Positions 18,448 to 26,645 of a DNA stretch of 64,000 nucleotides are shown here, piece by piece (the stretch's first letter is position 1; every line of letters begins with the position of its first letter). A model generated the notes under the pieces. It searched no databases. It had not been told where the DNA came from and saw only the letters and a program-made list of their open reading frames with translations. A program made the translations under genes and the position numbers. The stretch is from contig DASYER010000058.1 of assembly GCA_036498905.1 (NCBI GenBank), forward strand, positions 49,507-113,506, written 5' to 3'. The DNA comes from DAIDKA01 sp036498905 (GTDB lineage: Bacteria > Pseudomonadota > Gammaproteobacteria > Steroidobacterales > Steroidobacteraceae).

Positions 18448-20079
18448 ATGGACAGACGAGACATGATGCAGCGGGCCGCCGCGGCGCTGTGCGCCGCCGG
18501 GGTTCCGATGGGTGCGCTGCTCGAAAACGCCTTTGCGGCCACGTCGCCCGCGGGGGTAAGACGGCTCGGCAAGCCCGAGCCCTTTGACTACGCGAAGCTC
18601 AAGGGGACGGCACGTCAGCTCAGTACCGCGGCCTACAAGGCGCGACCGGATGCGCTGCCGCCGGTCATCGCATCCTTGAGCTGGGACCACTGGCAGTCGA
18701 TCCACTTTCGCAACGAGCAATCGCTGTGGGCCGGCGAGCACCTGCCTTTCCAGGTGGGATTCTTCCACTTAGGCTTCACCAACAAGAAGCCGGTGCGCAT
18801 GTACCTGATCGAGAACGGTCAGGTGCAGGAGCTGGGTTTCGACCGCAACATGTTTGATTACGGCGGCAGCGGCCTGAAGCCAGCCCAGGTACCGGAGAAT
18901 CTCGGCTTCGCCGGTTTTCGTGTGAACTATCAGCTCGACTGGCTGCGCGACGTGGCGGCCTTCCAGGGCGCCTCGTATTTTCGCGCGATCGACGGCGACG
19001 CGCAGTACGGCATGTCGCAGCGAGGCCTGGCGGTCGATACCGGCACTGCGACCCCCGAGGAATTTCCCGAGTTCGTCGCCTACTACTTCGAGCGTCCGGC
19101 CAGGGATTCCACCCAGATCACCGTGTATGGCCTGCTCGATTCACCCAGCGTCAGCGGTGCCTATCGTTTCGTGATCGAGGCCGGCGATACCCTCATCATG
19201 GATGTCGATGCCGCGCTTTATCCGCGCAAACAGATTGACCGGATCGGCATCGCACCGGGTACCAGCATGTACTTGTTTGGTCAGAACGACCGCCGTGCCG
19301 CCTATGACTGGCGTCCGCAGATCCACGATTCCGACGGTCTGCAGATATGGACGGGAACCGGGGAGTGGATCTGGCGACCGCTGATGAATCCGCCCGTGCT
19401 GCGCACCAATAGTTACGTGGACAACAATCCGCGCGGCTTCGGCCTCATGCAGCGTGAGCGCGCCTTCAGTCAGTACGAGGATGATGGCGTGGACTACGAG
19501 AAGCGCCCCTCGGTGTGGGTCGAGCCGCGCGGGCACTGGGGTGCCGGCCAGGTCATGCTGGTGGAGATCCCGACGCTCGACGAAACCTTCGACAATATCG
19601 TCGCCTTCTGGAACCCGGCCGAAAAGCCGCAGAAGGGCCAGGAGCTGCTGTTCGGCTACAAGCTGTACTGGTGTCGCGAAAATCCGGTGTCCTCCGGCCT
19701 CGCCACGGCGCGCGCCACGCGCACCGGCATCGGCGGCATCGTCGGCCAGAAGCGCGCCTATTTCTCCTGGCGCTTCGTCATCGACTTCGCCGGCGGCAAC
19801 TTCGATCTGCTGGGCCAGCACCCGAACGTGGTGCCGGTCATCTCCGCCTCGCGCGGCAAGGTCGAAATCACCTCCGCCCGGCCGTTCCGCGAACTCAATG
19901 GCTGGCGCGCGATGTTCGATCTGCACCTGACCGATGAGAGCGTAGAACCCATCAATCTGCGGCTCTATCTGGCCCAGGACGGGCGGCCGCTCACCGAGAC
20001 CTGGCTATACCAGTACACGCCACCGCCGGTGGGTGAACGGGACCTCGAGCCGACGGGGCGCCATCTGCCCAAACGCTAG
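18448..20079 (+). CDS. opgD: Glucan biosynthesis protein OpgD (Tat-exported MdoG paralog)
   Basis: A 543-residue paralog of the opgG product. The N-terminus begins MDRRDMMQRAAAALCAAG, a twin-arginine signal (RRDM) ahead of a hydrophobic stretch and a likely AFA cleavage site, as for E. coli OpgD. The MdoG domain shows DHWQSIHFRNEQSLW, SDGLQIWTGTGEWIWRPL, RGFGLMQRERAFSQYEDD and a C-terminal Ig-like part. E. coli OpgD influences glucan length and branching. It is separated from opgGH by carbonic anhydrase, protease and panB genes, with its own leader region. Confidence 0.9.
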   Translation: MDRRDMMQRAAAALCAAGVPMGALLENAFAATSPAGVRRLGKPEPFDYAKLKGTARQLSTAAYKARPDALPPVIASLSWDHWQSIHFRNEQSLWAGEHLPFQVGFFHLGFTNKKPVRMYLIENGQVQELGFDRNMFDYGGSGLKPAQVPENLGFAGFRVNYQLDWLRDVAAFQGASYFRAIDGDAQYGMSQRGLAVDTGTATPEEFPEFVAYYFERPARDSTQITVYGLLDSPSVSGAYRFVIEAGDTLIMDVDAALYPRKQIDRIGIAPGTSMYLFGQNDRRAAYDWRPQIHDSDGLQIWTGTGEWIWRPLMNPPVLRTNSYVDNNPRGFGLMQRERAFSQYEDDGVDYEKRPSVWVEPRGHWGAGQVMLVEIPTLDETFDNIVAFWNPAEKPQKGQELLFGYKLYWCRENPVSSGLATARATRTGIGGIVGQKRAYFSWRFVIDFAGGNFDLLGQHPNVVPVISASRGKVEITSARPFRELNGWRAMFDLHLTDESVEPINLRLYLAQDGRPLTETWLYQYTPPPVGERDLEPTGRHLPKR

Positions 20080-20097
20080 CGCACCCCCGGGGTGCGC
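20079..20097 (+). terminator. Palindromic hairpin at the opgD 3' end
   Basis: A perfect inverted repeat, GCGCACCCC and GGGGTGCGC around a single central C, starts at the last base of the opgD stop codon. No T-run follows. It is likely a 3'-end hairpin of opgD. Confidence 0.45.
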
Positions 20098-20136
20098 GCC
20101 GGCAGGCGATTGCACCAAATACCGGCGTGGATCTGC

Positions 20137-20160
20137 GGCGCGGGAGTGAGATTCCGCGCC
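20137..20160 (+). promoter_or_regulatory. 24-bp dyad upstream of the TetR-GFA gene, candidate operator
   Basis: GGCGCGG and CCGCGCC are perfect 7-bp arms with a 10-nt spacer, ending 59 nt before the start of a gene with a TetR-like DNA-binding domain. TetR regulators commonly bind such dyads in their own promoter. Function inferred only from position and symmetry. Confidence 0.35.
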
Positions 20161-20219
20161 GACACAGCAACTGCGCCTCATGGCACGCATGTTGCTCACA
20201 CCCCTACAGAGGTGCTGCC

Positions 20220-21167
20220 ATGACCATTCCTTCTTTGTCCCGCAGCGAAGTGATCGACGCGGTCGCGCGCGTGGTCGCGCGCCAGGGCCCCGGAGCGCTG
20301 CGCTGGGCCGCGGTTGTCAAGGAGGCCGGCAGTGCCAGTGTGTCGCAGGCCTGGGAGTGGTATCCGGATCTGCAGGCGCTGCTGGATGAGTGTTACTCGC
20401 GCACCGCCCAGGGTCTGGAGGAGAGCCTGTTGATCGGGGAGACGGCGCCCGGCACGGCGCTCGAAAAACTCGCGGCATTCCTGGTCGCAGCGCTCGATAT
20501 CCGGCGTGAGCGCGGATCATTCCTGTCGTTTCGGGTGAGTGATGACCTGCCGGAGCGTCAGCGCCGTCGCGTGCGCGAGCGCGAACTGATGCTATTGACG
20601 CGGCTGAAGCGGATTTTGATGAAGGGTCAGCACGATGGCTCGTTGGCCCTGCGCCATGTCGACTCCGCATGCGCCATGATTTTCGCCTGTCTTGAAGTGC
20701 CGGCCACGGCCGCGGAGGGTCCCGAGCAGCGGATGTGGGATGGTGAACTCATCGAGCTGTTGCTGGCCGCACTGGCCGAGCCGCATGCGCCGGAGTCGGT
20801 ACTGCGCCGTGAGATCGAGGTGGCGCACGGCAACTGTCGCTGCAACGGCGTGCGCTACGAAATCGACGGGCCCTTCGATGTGATGTCCCATTGCCACTGC
20901 TCGATCTGCCGCATGCAGCAGGGCACGGCATTCGCGACCTACGTATCGGTGCCGCAGCAACGGTTCCGCTGGATCGCCGGATCCGAGCAGGTGACGCAGT
21001 ACGTCGCCGCCTCCGATCAGCCGGCCGAGCAGCGCTCGTTCTGCAGCCACTGCGGTTCACCGACACCGTCCCCGGATGCGGGCGGTGGCGCGGTCTATTG
21101 TCCGGCTGAGAACCTGCAGCGTGATCTGGGAATCAGACCCCGCAGTCACGTGTTCGTGCGTCCCTGA
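20220..21167 (+). CDS. Fusion of TetR-like regulator and GFA (zinc, glutathione-dependent formaldehyde-activating-like) domain
   Basis: 315 residues in two parts. Residues 6-60 look like a TetR helix-turn-helix (RSEVIDAVARVVARQG, with VVKEAGSASVSQAWEWY as recognition segment), and 61-195 like a TetR ligand domain. Residues 204-315 are a GFA/CENP-V type zinc fold: C206/C208 (CRC), C225/C227/C230 (CHCSIC) and C275/C278 (CSHC). The ATG at 20220 is chosen because AGAGG lies at 20208; the frame is open further upstream. No frameshift is visible between the domains, so it reads as a true fusion. A formaldehyde- or thiol-adduct-responsive regulator is an inference. Confidence 0.75.
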   Translation: MTIPSLSRSEVIDAVARVVARQGPGALRWAAVVKEAGSASVSQAWEWYPDLQALLDECYSRTAQGLEESLLIGETAPGTALEKLAAFLVAALDIRRERGSFLSFRVSDDLPERQRRRVRERELMLLTRLKRILMKGQHDGSLALRHVDSACAMIFACLEVPATAAEGPEQRMWDGELIELLLAALAEPHAPESVLRREIEVAHGNCRCNGVRYEIDGPFDVMSHCHCSICRMQQGTAFATYVSVPQQRFRWIAGSEQVTQYVAASDQPAEQRSFCSHCGSPTPSPDAGGGAVYCPAENLQRDLGIRPRSHVFVRP

Positions 21168-21171
21168 GCAG

Positions 21172-21201
21172 GCTCAGCCGGGACTTGCATCCCGGCTGAG
21201 C
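21172..21201. terminator. Bidirectional 12-bp stem-loop between convergent genes
   Basis: A perfect 12-bp stem (GCTCAGCCGGGA / TCCCGGCTGAGC) with a six-base loop CTTGCA sits exactly in the 40-base gap between the convergent TetR-GFA and FKBP genes. No T-run on either side, yet position and stem strength favour a shared transcript end. Confidence 0.6.
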
Positions 21202-21207
21202 ACGCCG

Positions 21208-22044
21208 TTACGGGTGCTTCGGAGGCGGTGCTGCGCCGGGGGCCGCAGCGGCAGCTGCCGGCTTCACGCTCAACAGCTCGACTTCGAACTTCAGCAGCGA
21301 ACCCGGGGGGATTGGCGGCGGGGAGTTCATGTCATAGGCCAGCGCCGGCGGGATGTACAACTCGACCTTGGAGCCGGGCTTCATCAGCAACAGGGCTTCC
21401 TGCCAGCCCTTGATCACGCCACTGATGGGGAAGGTCGCCGGCTGGTTGCGCTTGTAGGAACTGTCGAACTCGGTGCCATCCAGCAAAGTGCCGCGGTAGT
21501 TGACCGTCGCCTCATCGGTGCTCTTCGGCAGTTCGCCTGACCCCGGACGGACAACCTTGTATTCCAGGCCGCTGGCGGTGGTGATGACGCCGGGCAGCTT
21601 GCCGTTGTCCGCCAGGAACTTGTCCGCGGCAGCCTTGTTGGCCGCCCCGACGCTGGTGCGAGCCTGTTCGATATAGGCCTGCAGGCGCTGGCCGTCTTCG
21701 GGTGCGGGTGTCGCCTTGCCCGACAGGGCATCCTTGAGCCCCTGAAGCACGCGCTCCGAGGATACCGTCTCGGCGCTGAGCCCCATGCCGTGCAGCTGCG
21801 TACCCACCGAAACACCCAGGGTATAGCTGGCTTGGGATTTCTCATCCTTGGCAGCGGGCCCCGACGAAGCGGCCGCCTTTTTCTTGGCCGCCGGAACCGT
21901 CTTGGCCGGCGTGGTATTGCCACTGGTCTGGGCCTGAACGGGCAATGTGCCCAGCATCAGGATGGTGCCGACGGCGAGGGCTATGCCCCCAGCGGCAAAC
22001 GCATTGTGGCGCGCGTTCGTGGCTGCGCAGTGCCTTGATTTCAC
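21208..22044 (-). CDS. FKBP-type peptidyl-prolyl cis-trans isomerase (FkpA/Mip-like, exported)
   Basis: A 278-residue periplasmic foldase. A signal peptide (ALAVGTILMLGTLPVQAQ) is followed by a low-complexity Lys/Ala linker, an FKBP_N dimerisation domain (SYTLGVSVGTQL, then a helix) and the FKBP catalytic domain (VNYRGTLLDGTEFDSSYKR, FPISGVIKGWQEALLLMKPG, YIPPALAYDM). It ends with a Pro-rich tail. The start is GTG at 22044, with a GAGGTG ribosome site that is itself part of a 15-bp palindrome. Such proteins assist outer-membrane protein folding. Confidence 0.92.
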   Translation of the reverse strand: MKSRHCAATNARHNAFAAGGIALAVGTILMLGTLPVQAQTSGNTTPAKTVPAAKKKAAASSGPAAKDEKSQASYTLGVSVGTQLHGMGLSAETVSSERVLQGLKDALSGKATPAPEDGQRLQAYIEQARTSVGAANKAAADKFLADNGKLPGVITTASGLEYKVVRPGSGELPKSTDEATVNYRGTLLDGTEFDSSYKRNQPATFPISGVIKGWQEALLLMKPGSKVELYIPPALAYDMNSPPPIPPGSLLKFEVELLSVKPAAAAAAPGAAPPPKHP

Positions 22045-22046
22045 GA

Positions 22047-22061
22047 AACACCTCAGGTGTT
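22047..22061 (-). promoter_or_regulatory. Palindrome containing the FKBP ribosome-binding site
   Basis: AACACCT and AGGTGTT flank one central base. On the coding strand the second arm includes GAGGTG, the Shine-Dalgarno sequence 5-6 nt before the GTG start. A small hairpin could hide the site, or the dyad could be a protein-binding site. The stem is short, so a regulatory role is speculative. Confidence 0.3.
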
Positions 22062-22144
22062 GGAGTAGATTTTCGGGCGGCTAGTTTCGCCCTTCGCGGG
22101 CGCTTGTGCTTGGATTTCGGCGCCGCAGCTTAGTTGCAGCGTAT

Positions 22145-22150
22145 TACAAT
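22145..22150 (+). promoter_or_regulatory. Candidate -10 box for the aromatic aminotransferase
   Basis: TACAAT lies 33 nt before the ATG of the aminotransferase gene. No good -35 at 16-18 nt. Unlike several other genes here, this would leave a normal leader. Confidence 0.3.
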
Positions 22151-22183
22151 TGCGCCCCCCTTCCACCACCTTGAAGCCCACCC

Positions 22184-23377
22184 ATGTTCGAGCGTCTCGA
22201 CCGCGTCCCCGATGATTCGATCCTTGGCCTGATGGCCGCCTTCCGCGCCGATCCTGACCCTAAAAAGGTCGATCTGGGTGTAGGCGTGTTCCGCGATGCC
22301 AAGGGCGACACGCCGGTCATGGAGTGCGTCCGCAAGGGCGAAAAAGCGGTCCTCGAACGCCAGGTGAGCAAGACCTATGTCGCCCCGGCGGGCAATGCCG
22401 CCTTCAACCAGGCCATGGAAAAGCTGGTGTTCGGCGCCGATCACCCGGTTTTTGCCGCCGGGCGGATCCGCTCAATCCAGGGCCCGGGCGGCTGCGGGGC
22501 CCTGCGTCTCGGGGCGGAGCTGGTGCGCCTGGCCGCACCGCAGGCCACGATTCAGGTGAGCACTCCGACCTGGGCGAACCATGTGCCTTTGATGACCGGC
22601 TCGGGTTTGAAGCTCGGCCGTTACGCCTATTACGAGTCTGCCCGGGGTGCCATCAACTTTGGCGCCATGTGCCAGGCCCTAGAGGCGCTGCCCGCGGGCG
22701 ATGTGGTGCTGCTGCATGCCTCCTGCCACAACCCGACCGGCGCCGATCTGTCGCAGGCCCAGTGGCAGGAACTCGTGCCCCTGTTCCGGCGCCGCAAGCT
22801 CCTGCCGTATATCGACATGGCCTACCAGGGCCTCGGCACCGGACAGGACGAGGATGCCTTCGGCATTCGCCTGTTCGCCGCCGAACTGCCGGAATTGCTG
22901 GTCGCGGTGTCCTGTTCGAAGAATTTCGGCCTGTATCGTGAGCGGGTCGGCGTGCTGCATGTCGTGACCGACAGTGCGGCCGCGGGCGTGGCCGCACTCA
23001 GCCACGAGGTACGCGTCGCCCGCAGCATCTACTCCATGCCGCCCGATCATGGCGCAGCCATCGTCAATGAGATTCTCGGCAACGATGCGCTGCGGGCCAG
23101 CTGGGTGAGTGAGCTGGCGGTCATGCGCGATCGCATCAACGGGCTGCGCACGCAGCTGGTCGCGCAATTACGCGCGGCGCTGCCGGCCCGTGACTTCGGC
23201 TTCATCGCCGCGCAGCGGGGCATGTTCTCGCTGCTGGGTTTGAGCGTCGAGGAGGTGCAGCGGATTCGCGCCGAGCGTCACGTCTACATGACGGATGACA
23301 GCCGCATCAACATCGCCGGCCTGCGCGCCGACAATATCGAGTATTTCGCGCAATCCGTGGCGCACGTGCTGCGCTGA
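22184..23377 (+). CDS. Aromatic amino acid aminotransferase (TyrB/AspC family)
   Basis: PLP-dependent class I aminotransferase of 397 residues. It starts MFERLDRVPDDSILGLMAAF, the usual opening of AspC/TyrB enzymes. The PLP lysine is in SCSKNFGLYRERVG; SCHNPTGAD and the C-terminal SRINIAGL (substrate-binding Arg) are present. It transfers amino groups between aspartate or aromatic amino acids and 2-oxoglutarate; the exact preference is not decidable from motifs. The stop overlaps the next gene (TGATG), so the two are probably coupled. Confidence 0.92.
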   Translation: MFERLDRVPDDSILGLMAAFRADPDPKKVDLGVGVFRDAKGDTPVMECVRKGEKAVLERQVSKTYVAPAGNAAFNQAMEKLVFGADHPVFAAGRIRSIQGPGGCGALRLGAELVRLAAPQATIQVSTPTWANHVPLMTGSGLKLGRYAYYESARGAINFGAMCQALEALPAGDVVLLHASCHNPTGADLSQAQWQELVPLFRRRKLLPYIDMAYQGLGTGQDEDAFGIRLFAAELPELLVAVSCSKNFGLYRERVGVLHVVTDSAAAGVAALSHEVRVARSIYSMPPDHGAAIVNEILGNDALRASWVSELAVMRDRINGLRTQLVAQLRAALPARDFGFIAAQRGMFSLLGLSVEEVQRIRAERHVYMTDDSRINIAGLRADNIEYFAQSVAHVLR

Positions 23378-24585
23378 TGGCGCAGTTGTCCGTCGCCGCG
23401 TCGCGGCTGCTCGGCAGGCTGGACACTCTCGCCGCGCGGTTCGCACCGCATTTCACAGAAGCGGAGCAACTCGCGCGGCTGCCCGCCGCAATCTGCGACC
23501 CGCTGCTGCAGGAGGGATTCTTCCGACTGTGGATCCCGCTCGCCAATGACGGCCTGGAACTGCCGCTGATTGAGGCGCTGCGTATCTACGAAGCCGCAGC
23601 CGCCATCGACGGTTCCCTGGGCTGGGCCGTGATGATCGGCGCCGGCGGCGGACTGTTTGCCGCGTGGCTGCCGCCGCAGGGCGCACGCGAATTGTTCGGC
23701 CCGCCGGCGGCCCTCGTGGCGGGCTCCGGGTCGCCCTCAGGATTTGCCGAGCGGGTGCCCGGAGGCTATCGCGTCCGGGGTGAGTGGCGCTTCGCCAGCG
23801 GTGCGCACTACGCGTCGGTTTTCACGGCAGCCTGCGTCGTCACCGAAGGCGGCACACCGGTACACACCGCCGCGGGAGTGCCGCTGGTGCGGGCGATGTC
23901 GATCGCGCCCGCCGATGTGCGCATTCTGCAGACCTGGGATCCGGTTGGCATGCGCGGCACCGGCAGCCATGATTTCGCCGTGGACGCCGCCTTCGTACCC
24001 GAGCACCACTCTTTTTCGGTGCTCACCGATGCGGCGCGTGAGAGCGGCCCGCTGTACCGGCTGCCCTTCAATGTGCTCACCGAGTTGCCCGTCAGTGCCG
24101 TAGGGCTCGGCATCGCGCGACACGCTCTGGCGGAATTTGCACAGACCCGCTCCGCGCACTCCGGGGCCGGCGCCGGGGCTGCCGCTGTGAACATGCGCTT
24201 CGCGCAGGCGCAGGCGGCGCTGGAACAGGCATCCGCCGTGGTTTGGGCCCTCGCGCAGGAAGCGTGGCAAACGGTAGCGCAAGGCGCGAAGCCCGATGCC
24301 GTACAACTGGCGCGCATCACGGCAAGCTGTGGTGTCGCGCAGGAGAACCTGCGCCGGGCAATCGGTGAGCTGGCCAGCGTCGCCGGCATGCGGGCGATCG
24401 ATCGTCGCAGCGGATTTTCACGGGCGTGGCGTGATCTTGAGACCCTCGGCGCGCACGGGAGCCTGGCTCCGCAGCGTCTGATCGCCGCCGGCGGCGTTCT
24501 GCTGGATCAGGCGGGGCGCAGCGACACGATCAGTGCCGCAAGCGTGGACACCGGCTCGCCGCACACGCTCCCCGTACAGACATAA
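23377..24585 (+). CDS. Acyl-CoA dehydrogenase-like flavoprotein (HsaA/DszC-type monooxygenase group)
   Basis: 402 residues with an acyl-CoA dehydrogenase fold: an N-terminal helical part, DGSLGWAVMIGAGGG, GYRVRGEWRFASGAHYASV (flavin-side beta domain), TWDPVGMRGTGSHDF, and a C-terminal four-helix domain. The WRFASG and GMRGTGSHD segments are typical of the flavin-dependent monooxygenase branch (HpaH/HsaA/DszC) rather than classic dehydrogenases. The substrate is unknown. It is coupled to the aromatic aminotransferase by a one-base overlap, and its end overlaps the convergent DUF255 gene by 79 bp. Confidence 0.8.
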   Translation: MAQLSVAASRLLGRLDTLAARFAPHFTEAEQLARLPAAICDPLLQEGFFRLWIPLANDGLELPLIEALRIYEAAAAIDGSLGWAVMIGAGGGLFAAWLPPQGARELFGPPAALVAGSGSPSGFAERVPGGYRVRGEWRFASGAHYASVFTAACVVTEGGTPVHTAAGVPLVRAMSIAPADVRILQTWDPVGMRGTGSHDFAVDAAFVPEHHSFSVLTDAARESGPLYRLPFNVLTELPVSAVGLGIARHALAEFAQTRSAHSGAGAGAAAVNMRFAQAQAALEQASAVVWALAQEAWQTVAQGAKPDAVQLARITASCGVAQENLRRAIGELASVAGMRAIDRRSGFSRAWRDLETLGAHGSLAPQRLIAAGGVLLDQAGRSDTISAASVDTGSPHTLPVQT

Positions 24586-26606
24586 GCGACCGCTTCACCC
24601 CGCGGCGCCTTCTGCGCAAGCGCCGGCGGCAGATCGGTCGCATCCGCGGGCACCGCCAGGACCAGGCGGCGCGGCGCATACAGGCGCGCGAGCTGGCCGC
24701 GCCATTCCTCGATCGGCTGCGGGGCGCCGCGCAGAATGATGATCTGCGGAGGGTGGATCAGTTCCTCGAGCGCCGCCAGCATCGCGACATGCGCCTGCGG
24801 ACGCTGCGTCAACCCGTGCCATGCCGCCCGCAAGGTACCTTCGGCGGCGGCGAGCCATTCGGGGCGACCAAGCAGGTGGCCGAGCCTTTGCAGCGCGAAG
24901 GCCGCAATCGCATTGCCTGCCGGCGTGGCGTCATCCGCAAAAACCTTGGAGCGGTGGATCAGCTGTTCATGATCGTCGGCGGTGAAGAAGAAGCCGCCGC
25001 TCTGGGGGTCATGAAATCGCGCCATCATCACCTGGGCCAGTTCGGCGGCGAAGTTCAGCTCATCAATGCGCACCCGCACCTGCTGCAGTTCGAGGATGGC
25101 GTCCAGCAGATAGGCATAGTCGTCCAGGTACGCGCTCAGGTGCGCTTCGGAGCCGAGCGCGGTGGCGAGCAGCCGCCCCTGCCGCCACATGCTGTGTCGG
25201 ATGAAGTTCAGGGCCGCCGTCGCCGCTTCGGCCAGATCCGCGCGCCCCAGGGCACGCGCCGCGATCGCAAGGCCCCTGATCAGCAGCGCATTCCAGGAGA
25301 CCAGAACCTTGTCGTCGCGCCCGGGTCGCACGCGCGTGCTGCGCGCCGCGAGCAGTGTCGCGCGGGCCGCATCGATATCCGCCGCGACATCCGCTTCGCT
25401 GCGACCCAGTTGGCGGGCAATCGCATCCAGCGGTGCAAACGCGTGCAGGTGCCATAAGCCTTCAAAGTTCGGCTCGCGATCCAGACCGAAGCGCGCCGCG
25501 AAGGCGGCGAATTGCGCCAGCGGCAGCAGCTCGCGCACCTGGGCCACGTCCCAGACGTAGAATTTGCCCTCGTGACCTTCGGAGTCGGCGTCCAGGCTGC
25601 TGTAGAACGCACCCTGCGGGGAGCGCATTTCATTCAAGGCCCACTGCGCCGTCGCCGTGGCGACGTGGGCGTAAAACGCATCACCGGTCGCGATGGCCGC
25701 CTGCGCGTACACCGCCAGCAGCGAGCCATTGTCGTACAGCATTTTCTCAAAGTGCGGAATCATCCAGTACTGATCGACCGAGTAGCGGCAGAAGCCGCCC
25801 GCCAGCTGATCGTTCAAGCCCCCTTCGCCCATGCGGCGCAGGGTGAGGGTGGCCATGTACAGCGCATGCAGATCCGGTGTGTCGCTGCTGCTGGTGGCGT
25901 GCCAGTCCCGCAGCAGGCGTTCGAGTGCATTGGCGTGGGGAAACTTGGGCGCGGCGCCGAAACCGCCATAGTCGCCATCAAAAGTGGCCGCCATGTCGCG
26001 GCGCGCGGCACTCAGTGGGGCCGCGGTCAGCGCTTCCTCCGCCGCCGCCGGCGGGGGCACCATCTCATTCAGGACGCGCACCAGGGACCTGCCCTGGGTG
26101 CGCAACTCATCAAGGTGGTCGCGGTAGTATTCCATCACCCGCATCAGCAACTGGGTAAATGCCGGCATGCCGTAGCGCGGCTCGCGCGGAAAATAAGTAC
26201 CGCCGAAGAAGGGCCGCTGATCGTCGTGGGACAGGAACATCGTCAGGGGCCACCCCCCGCTGCGCTGGGTCAGCAGCTGCTGTGCGATCTGATAGATGCG
26301 GTCCACGTCCGGACGCTCTTCCCGGTCCACCTTGATATTGATGAAGTTCTCGTTCAGCAGCCGCGCCGTGGCTTCGTCCTCGAAGCTCTCCTCAGCCATC
26401 ACATGGCACCAGTGGCAGGCCGAATAGCCCACGGACAGGTGCACCGGTTTTCCCAAGCTGCGGGCGGCCGCGAACGCCTCCGGTCCCCAGGCGTACCAGT
26501 CGACGGGGTTATGGGCGTGCTGGCGCAGGTACGGGCTGGTCTGCTGCGCAAGCCGATTGGTGAATCGGGGCGTGCCGTCCGGATTCAAATGGCTGATTCG
26601 GCTCAT
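24507..26606 (-). CDS. Thioredoxin-domain protein of the DUF255/YyaL (spermatogenesis-associated protein 20) family
   Basis: 699 residues from ATG 26606 (MSRISHLNPDGTPRFTNRL). The N-terminal thioredoxin-like domain has the family hallmark QHAHNPVDWYAWGPEAF and the CHWC active site in SVGYSACHWCHVMAEESF, then RPDVDRIYQ. The rest is an alpha/alpha-toroid related to N-acylglucosamine 2-epimerases and glycosidases. The biochemical function is not established. The frame stays open upstream over rlmI, but all family features lie after 26606. It is divergent from rlmI (39-bp gap). Confidence 0.92.
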   Translation of the reverse strand: MSRISHLNPDGTPRFTNRLAQQTSPYLRQHAHNPVDWYAWGPEAFAAARSLGKPVHLSVGYSACHWCHVMAEESFEDEATARLLNENFINIKVDREERPDVDRIYQIAQQLLTQRSGGWPLTMFLSHDDQRPFFGGTYFPREPRYGMPAFTQLLMRVMEYYRDHLDELRTQGRSLVRVLNEMVPPPAAAEEALTAAPLSAARRDMAATFDGDYGGFGAAPKFPHANALERLLRDWHATSSSDTPDLHALYMATLTLRRMGEGGLNDQLAGGFCRYSVDQYWMIPHFEKMLYDNGSLLAVYAQAAIATGDAFYAHVATATAQWALNEMRSPQGAFYSSLDADSEGHEGKFYVWDVAQVRELLPLAQFAAFAARFGLDREPNFEGLWHLHAFAPLDAIARQLGRSEADVAADIDAARATLLAARSTRVRPGRDDKVLVSWNALLIRGLAIAARALGRADLAEAATAALNFIRHSMWRQGRLLATALGSEAHLSAYLDDYAYLLDAILELQQVRVRIDELNFAAELAQVMMARFHDPQSGGFFFTADDHEQLIHRSKVFADDATPAGNAIAAFALQRLGHLLGRPEWLAAAEGTLRAAWHGLTQRPQAHVAMLAALEELIHPPQIIILRGAPQPIEEWRGQLARLYAPRRLVLAVPADATDLPPALAQKAPRGEAVAYVCTGSVCGEPVSTLAALIVSLRPA

Positions 26607-26633
26607 GGGGCAAGGATACACCGGGGCATCCGC

Positions 26634-26639
26634 TATAAT
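26634..26639 (+). promoter_or_regulatory. -10 box of rlmI adjacent to its start codon
   Basis: Consensus TATAAT with 6 nt to the GTG start at 26646; no ribosome-binding site can fit. This predicts a leaderless or near-leaderless mRNA. The whole divergent gap is only 39 bp. Confidence 0.5.
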
Positions 26640-26645
26640 TCTCAA

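Noticed and set aside
25512..26645. In-frame extension of RlmI upstream
   Set aside because: It runs antisense through the DUF255 gene; the PUA domain and a -10 box place the start at 26646.
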